A stretch of 64,000 nt of DNA. Origin: Nocardiopsis alborubida. GTDB lineage: Bacteria > Actinomycetota > Actinomycetes > Streptosporangiales > Streptosporangiaceae. The position numbers were made by a program, and so were the translations under genes. The notes under the pieces were generated by a model. The model ran no database searches. It saw only the letters and a list, made by a program, of their open reading frames with translations, and had not been told where the DNA came from. The stretch lies in the NCBI RefSeq assembly GCF_012396365.1, contig NZ_JAAXPG010000026.1:1-64000 (forward strand), written 5' to 3'. This document shows positions 59,305 through 64,000 of the stretch, piece by piece; position 1 is the stretch's first letter, and every line of letters begins with the position of its first letter.

Positions 59305-61287
59305 GTGACCGATGAGTTCCGTGCCGCGTTCCAACGCGTGCTCGACACCGCAGCCAGCCAGGCACCCGCGTTTCCGGCGGCCGTGCACGACGTGTTCCGG
59401 CTGTCCTCCCAGGTGCCCGTCGAAGAACTCGCCATCGCCATGGAGGCGCTGGCCCCGGTTCTGGGCGACAGCGAACCGGTCGCCGGGATCGCGGCCGACC
59501 TCGCCGTCCTGGCCGGTGCCCTCGTGGAGGCCGGAGCGCCCGCGGGACAGGTGGGGCTGGAGGTACTGCGCCAGCTCGGAAGTTACGGTCAGGCCGCAGT
59601 GGCCTTCATGCACGCGTGGGACAAGACCGGCGGCGGACAGCTGCCCGCGCCCAACGACGTGTCGGCGGCCGACGAGCAGCGCGTCGAGGAGGTCCTCGGG
59701 GACAACGCCCCGCTGGCCACCGTGGGCTGGTGGACGTCCCTGCGCTACGGGCTGGCCGCCAAGGCCATGCTGGGCGACCCCGAGGTGCGGGCGGCCGTGC
59801 GCGCCGACTCCAGCGCGCTGGAGGGGCTGACCCAGATCGTGCACGCGCTGTCCACGCAGCTCAGCGAGTTCGTCGAGGTGAACGAGCTGCTGCGGATGGC
59901 GGAGGCGGGCACGCTCCTGGTGCTGGACCGGACCTCGCGCCGGGGCTTCCGGGTGCGCTTCGACGGGATCGGCGACAACTTCCAACTGCACACGCTGCTC
60001 GCGGACGCGCTGATCGGCAAGGAGGGACGGCTGGTGCCCGGCACCCGGCCCGACCCCCGGTGGACCGCCGCGTGCCTGGACGCGCCGGTGGACCCGCTGG
60101 CGGACGTGGTGCGCGGCGAGTGGGACCTGGTCGGCGGCGACGGCACGTGGGTGGGCAACGAGGCCTATCCCGGGGACATCCCGCTGGTCGAGGGCACGCG
60201 GGTGCTGGTGCTGGAGCCGCAGTCGCTCAGCCATTCCTGGCGCGCGGGGCGCAGACACCCGCACATCCCGGGGTCGCTGGAGGTACTGGAGGAGCTGCGC
60301 CACGAGGACGCGGCCGTGTGGTGGACGCGGATCCACCTGGCCGGTTCGGTGCGCCATCCGATGGCACCGCCGATCGAGCACGACGAGACCGGAACCCACC
60401 GGACGCAGGCGCCCCGCCACTTCGGTGTCGCCGCCCACTTCGCCGAGGTGGACTCGGGTCCGATGTCGGCCTCGTTCCGGTCGCTGGAACCGGAGACCGA
60501 TGACGGGCTGTTCCCCGGGGAGTCCGATGCCGCTCCCGCGGAACCGCAGTCCCCGCCGGAGCCGTGGGGGACCTCACCGGAGGACCGGGGCGGATCCTCC
60601 GGGACCGACGCGCCCGGACCGCACCCGTGGGCCGCCGACCCGCTGCCCTCCCGCACGCGCCCGGAACCGCCGGAGGCCCCCCGGGCCGGGGACCCGATCC
60701 CGGACCCGCTCGCAGACCCGCTCGCAGACCCGCTCTCGGGTCCACAGGATCCCTGGAGCTCCGCGCGGCCGGAGGACCCCTGGAGCGCCGCGGAACCCGC
60801 CGAGCCGCTGGGCGCGTGGCGGAGCCCCGAACCCCTGGACTCCTGGACCCCCGCCGAACCCGAGGAGCGGAGGGAACAGGCCCAGCCCTGGCCCCTGGCG
60901 GCGTCGGAGAACTCCTGGAGCTCCGCCGGGCCCGCCGAGCCGCTGGGCGACTGGAGAAGCCCGACCGAACCCGGGGGACAGCCGGGGCAGGAGGGTCGGG
61001 ACCAGCTCTGGAGCCCCTCGGCTTCGGAGGACCCGTTGGGCGCATGGGATCAGCCGGAGACCCCGGAGGACCGGGGAACGGCGGGCCCGTCCCATTCCCT
61101 GGACCCAGAGGACTCGGAGAACACGGCGGACGCGGAGAAGGCCGCGGACGCGGCGGACATAGCGGACTCCGGCGACGGAAGGCGCCCCGGCTCCCGTCTG
61201 CTGCCGCCCATGCCGCCGGGTGTCTCGGACAGCTGGGCCTGGGCTCCGGGCTGGAAGTGGCCCGCGCCGCCCGGTTCCTCCGACTGA
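59305..61287 (+). CDS. Unknown 660-residue protein with Pro/Trp-rich repetitive tail
   Basis: I do not recognise a family. The first ~390 residues are an ordered, mainly helical domain followed by a beta-rich part (SLRYGLAAKAML, LLVLDRTSRRGFRVRFDG, EGTRVLVLEPQSLSHSW). Residues ~400-640 are low-complexity with repeated W-S-x-A-x-P-A-E-P-L-G-x-W-R-S-P and DPLADPLADPL segments. The C-terminus ends GWKWPAPPGSSD. No signal peptide or membrane span is visible. The GTG at 59305 is chosen because GGAAGGA lies 7 nt upstream; a GTG at 59281 is an alternative. It stands alone. Confidence 0.7.
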   Translation: MTDEFRAAFQRVLDTAASQAPAFPAAVHDVFRLSSQVPVEELAIAMEALAPVLGDSEPVAGIAADLAVLAGALVEAGAPAGQVGLEVLRQLGSYGQAAVAFMHAWDKTGGGQLPAPNDVSAADEQRVEEVLGDNAPLATVGWWTSLRYGLAAKAMLGDPEVRAAVRADSSALEGLTQIVHALSTQLSEFVEVNELLRMAEAGTLLVLDRTSRRGFRVRFDGIGDNFQLHTLLADALIGKEGRLVPGTRPDPRWTAACLDAPVDPLADVVRGEWDLVGGDGTWVGNEAYPGDIPLVEGTRVLVLEPQSLSHSWRAGRRHPHIPGSLEVLEELRHEDAAVWWTRIHLAGSVRHPMAPPIEHDETGTHRTQAPRHFGVAAHFAEVDSGPMSASFRSLEPETDDGLFPGESDAAPAEPQSPPEPWGTSPEDRGGSSGTDAPGPHPWAADPLPSRTRPEPPEAPRAGDPIPDPLADPLADPLSGPQDPWSSARPEDPWSAAEPAEPLGAWRSPEPLDSWTPAEPEERREQAQPWPLAASENSWSSAGPAEPLGDWRSPTEPGGQPGQEGRDQLWSPSASEDPLGAWDQPETPEDRGTAGPSHSLDPEDSENTADAEKAADAADIADSGDGRRPGSRLLPPMPPGVSDSWAWAPGWKWPAPPGSSD

Positions 61288-61394
61288 GCGCGACCCGCGG
61301 CGCGGAGGCGGGCCTCCCGGCCGCGAACCGGGTACGGGCACGGGGTCGGTACGGGTCGGGTACGCCGACCCGGCTCCGGCTCCGGTGGCGCCGT

Positions 61395-61410
61395 ATGACA
61401 GGTGTCATGC
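61395..61410. promoter_or_regulatory. Operator-like palindrome ATGACA-GG-TGTCATGC, copy 2
   Basis: The core ATGACA-GG-TGTCAT is a perfect dyad. The 16-mer differs from the copy at 12699 only in three central bases. It lies 81 nt before the DedA-type gene. Confidence 0.6.
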
Positions 61411-61491
61411 CGCGGCCCCGGCGGCTCTCACACCGACCCGGTGACTCCTGCGTCTGGGGGCGGACCTCCCCGGTCAGCCAAGCTTGGGGGT

Positions 61492-62481
61492 ATGACGACA
61501 GTGAACAGCGACCGCCCCGACGCCGTTTCCGGATCCGGGCCGGAGCCCGCCTCCGAGCCCCGGTCCGCGTCCGGGTCCGTGACCGAGCACGCCGGTGAGG
61601 ACTCCCCGCGCGCGGGCGGCGCGCCCCTGTCGGCGGAGGAGCGCGAGGCCGCCGAGAAGGAGGCGCAGAAGGAGGAGGCCCGGGCGGCCCTGCGCGCGAT
61701 CAAGCCCTGGAAGGGTAAGGCGACCCGGCAGGACAAGGCGCTGTTGGCCGCCTTCGTCGGCGTTCCCCTCTTCTTCATGGCGCTGACGCCGCTGAAGCCC
61801 TTCCTGATCGCCAACCACCCGGTCCTGCTGGAGTTCGTCACCGGCAGCAACGCGGCGATCGGCGCGGCCGCGGCGTTCGCCCGGATCGGGGAGATCCCCC
61901 TGTGGCTGGTCGTGGTGGCGGGCGTCGTCGGCAAGGTGAAGATCGACTGGCTGTTCTGGTGGGTCGGCAGGCGCTGGGGCCGCGGTCTCGTCAACCTCAT
62001 CGCGCCGGGGGACAGGGCACAGCGCTTCGCCGACCGGGCACAGGACATGAGCCCGTGGATCATGCCGGTCGCGCTCATCCTCGGCTACCTGCCGGGCATC
62101 CCCACCGTGTTCATCCTCGTCATCGCGGGCTGGACCGGGATGCGCCTGCTGCCCTTCCTCCTCCTGGACGCTTTCGGGGCCCTGGTCCTCACCGCGTCCG
62201 TGGCCTCCGTCGGCTACGCGGCGGGCCAGACCGGTGTCGACATCGTCCTGCTGGTCGACAGGTACGCCCTCTGGTTCACCCTGGGCATCGTCGTCGTCAT
62301 GGCCTTCGTCCCCGTGTTCAAGCAGAACCGTGCGCAGAAGAGGGCCCGGGCCGCGGAGGAGGCCAGGGCCGCCGAAGGGGCCGCGGCCGCTGAGGGGTCC
62401 GAGGCGGCGCGGGATGGCGGGACGGCGCGGGGGTCCGAGGCGGCTCAGGGGAACGGAACGGCGCAGGACCCGCGGGGCTGA
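61492..62481 (+). CDS. DedA-type (SNARE-associated) membrane protein with charged extensions
   Basis: The 329-residue protein has a hydrophilic N-terminus of ~85 residues (acidic, then EEREAAEKEAQKEEARAAL), about five membrane segments and a C-terminal Ala/Glu-rich tail. The core has DedA-like features: GEIPLWLVVVAGVVGKVKIDWLFWWVGRRWG, HDxxS-like loops, and a gently hydrophobic LGYLPGIPTVFILVIAGWTGMRLLPFL with the Gly/Pro hinge. DedA proteins are linked to lipid carrier recycling and membrane potential. Assignment is moderate because the usual ER-rich motif is altered. Confidence 0.72.
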   Translation: MTTVNSDRPDAVSGSGPEPASEPRSASGSVTEHAGEDSPRAGGAPLSAEEREAAEKEAQKEEARAALRAIKPWKGKATRQDKALLAAFVGVPLFFMALTPLKPFLIANHPVLLEFVTGSNAAIGAAAAFARIGEIPLWLVVVAGVVGKVKIDWLFWWVGRRWGRGLVNLIAPGDRAQRFADRAQDMSPWIMPVALILGYLPGIPTVFILVIAGWTGMRLLPFLLLDAFGALVLTASVASVGYAAGQTGVDIVLLVDRYALWFTLGIVVVMAFVPVFKQNRAQKRARAAEEARAAEGAAAAEGSEAARDGGTARGSEAAQGNGTAQDPRG

Positions 62482-62679
62482 CACCGCGGGCCGGGATCTC
62501 CCTCCGTCGAGCGCCCGGAACCCCCTGTGAGCAGGCGCTTCCACGGAAAGTACCGTGAAGGAAGCGGCTGGTCACCCACGTGCCGGGGGCACCCGGCTAG
62601 GCTGGCGTTCGGCAATCCGACAACCCGGGCAAGCCGACTGCGCTGGGTGCGTCACAAACACACTCAAGGAGATCCCGTC

Positions 62680-64000
<1,321 letters not shown>

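Overview
The window is a stretch of very GC-rich chromosome from an actinomycete. Third codon positions are almost all G or C, GTG and TTG starts are common, and the gene content is actinobacterial: separate purS/purQ/purL, a SigR-type ECF sigma factor, SURF1 with a DUF3817 protein, hisE next to hisG, a choline oxidase-type enzyme, and MerR/GyrI-type regulators. A Nocardiopsis-like member of the Streptosporangiales is the best guess. That is inferred from gene content, not from any marker gene. No rRNA, tRNA, CRISPR array, insertion sequence or prophage was seen.

Layout. 0-8.7 kb: a truncated Pro/Gln-rich membrane protein with a fibronectin-like domain, an AEC-type permease, a beta-lactamase-family serine hydrolase, and a three-gene cassette (small ESX-like helical protein, 886-residue protein, lipoprotein). 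8.8-12.3 kb: an E2-E1beta-E1alpha 2-oxoacid dehydrogenase operon on the minus strand; a matching E3 (lpd) starts at the far right end. 12.8-20.5 kb: a CPBP protease, sigR without rsrA, and purS, purQ and purL interrupted by unrelated genes. 20.6-24.7 kb: choline oxidase and betaine aldehyde dehydrogenase (glycine betaine synthesis), divergent from an aldolase-like gene that lacks two metal ligands and lies behind an iron-box-like site. 24.7-30.1 kb: a VapBC-type module, an XRE regulator with a membrane partner, small enzymes, a hairpin-rich gap, SURF1 and DUF3817. 30.3-34.8 kb: a sugar or polysaccharide locus (processive GT2, WbqC, PIG-L deacetylase, NAD-dependent epimerase). 35.2-36.5 kb: two DUF202 proteins and a thioredoxin.

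37-42.6 kb: phosphate uptake in the unusual order pstB, response regulator, pstS, pstC, pstA, with PHO-box-like repeats before pstB and pstS. 42.7-47.2 kb: an EF-hand protein, a HAD hydrolase, a spermidine synthase-like protein, a DoxX-like protein, two MerR-type regulators and an amber-interrupted DUF6194-like gene. 47.3-52.7 kb: hisG/hisE, an SDR, a methyltransferase and an overlapping alr-ddl pair. 52.8-56.3 kb: a response regulator without a phospho-acceptor Asp, and a trehalose-phosphatase-like/GH15 fusion. 56.4-64 kb: small membrane and acetyltransferase genes, an AlkZ-like glycosylase, an unknown 660-residue protein, a DedA-type protein and the start of lpd.

Shared themes. Several proteins have the fold of a known enzyme or receiver but lack a key residue: two response regulators, the aldolase, an alpha/beta hydrolase and the phosphatase half of the trehalase fusion. 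A near-identical 16-bp operator-like palindrome lies about 80 bp before both the CPBP protease gene and the DedA-type gene, which suggests one membrane-stress regulon. Motif alignments were made by eye from remembered family signatures; no database search was possible.
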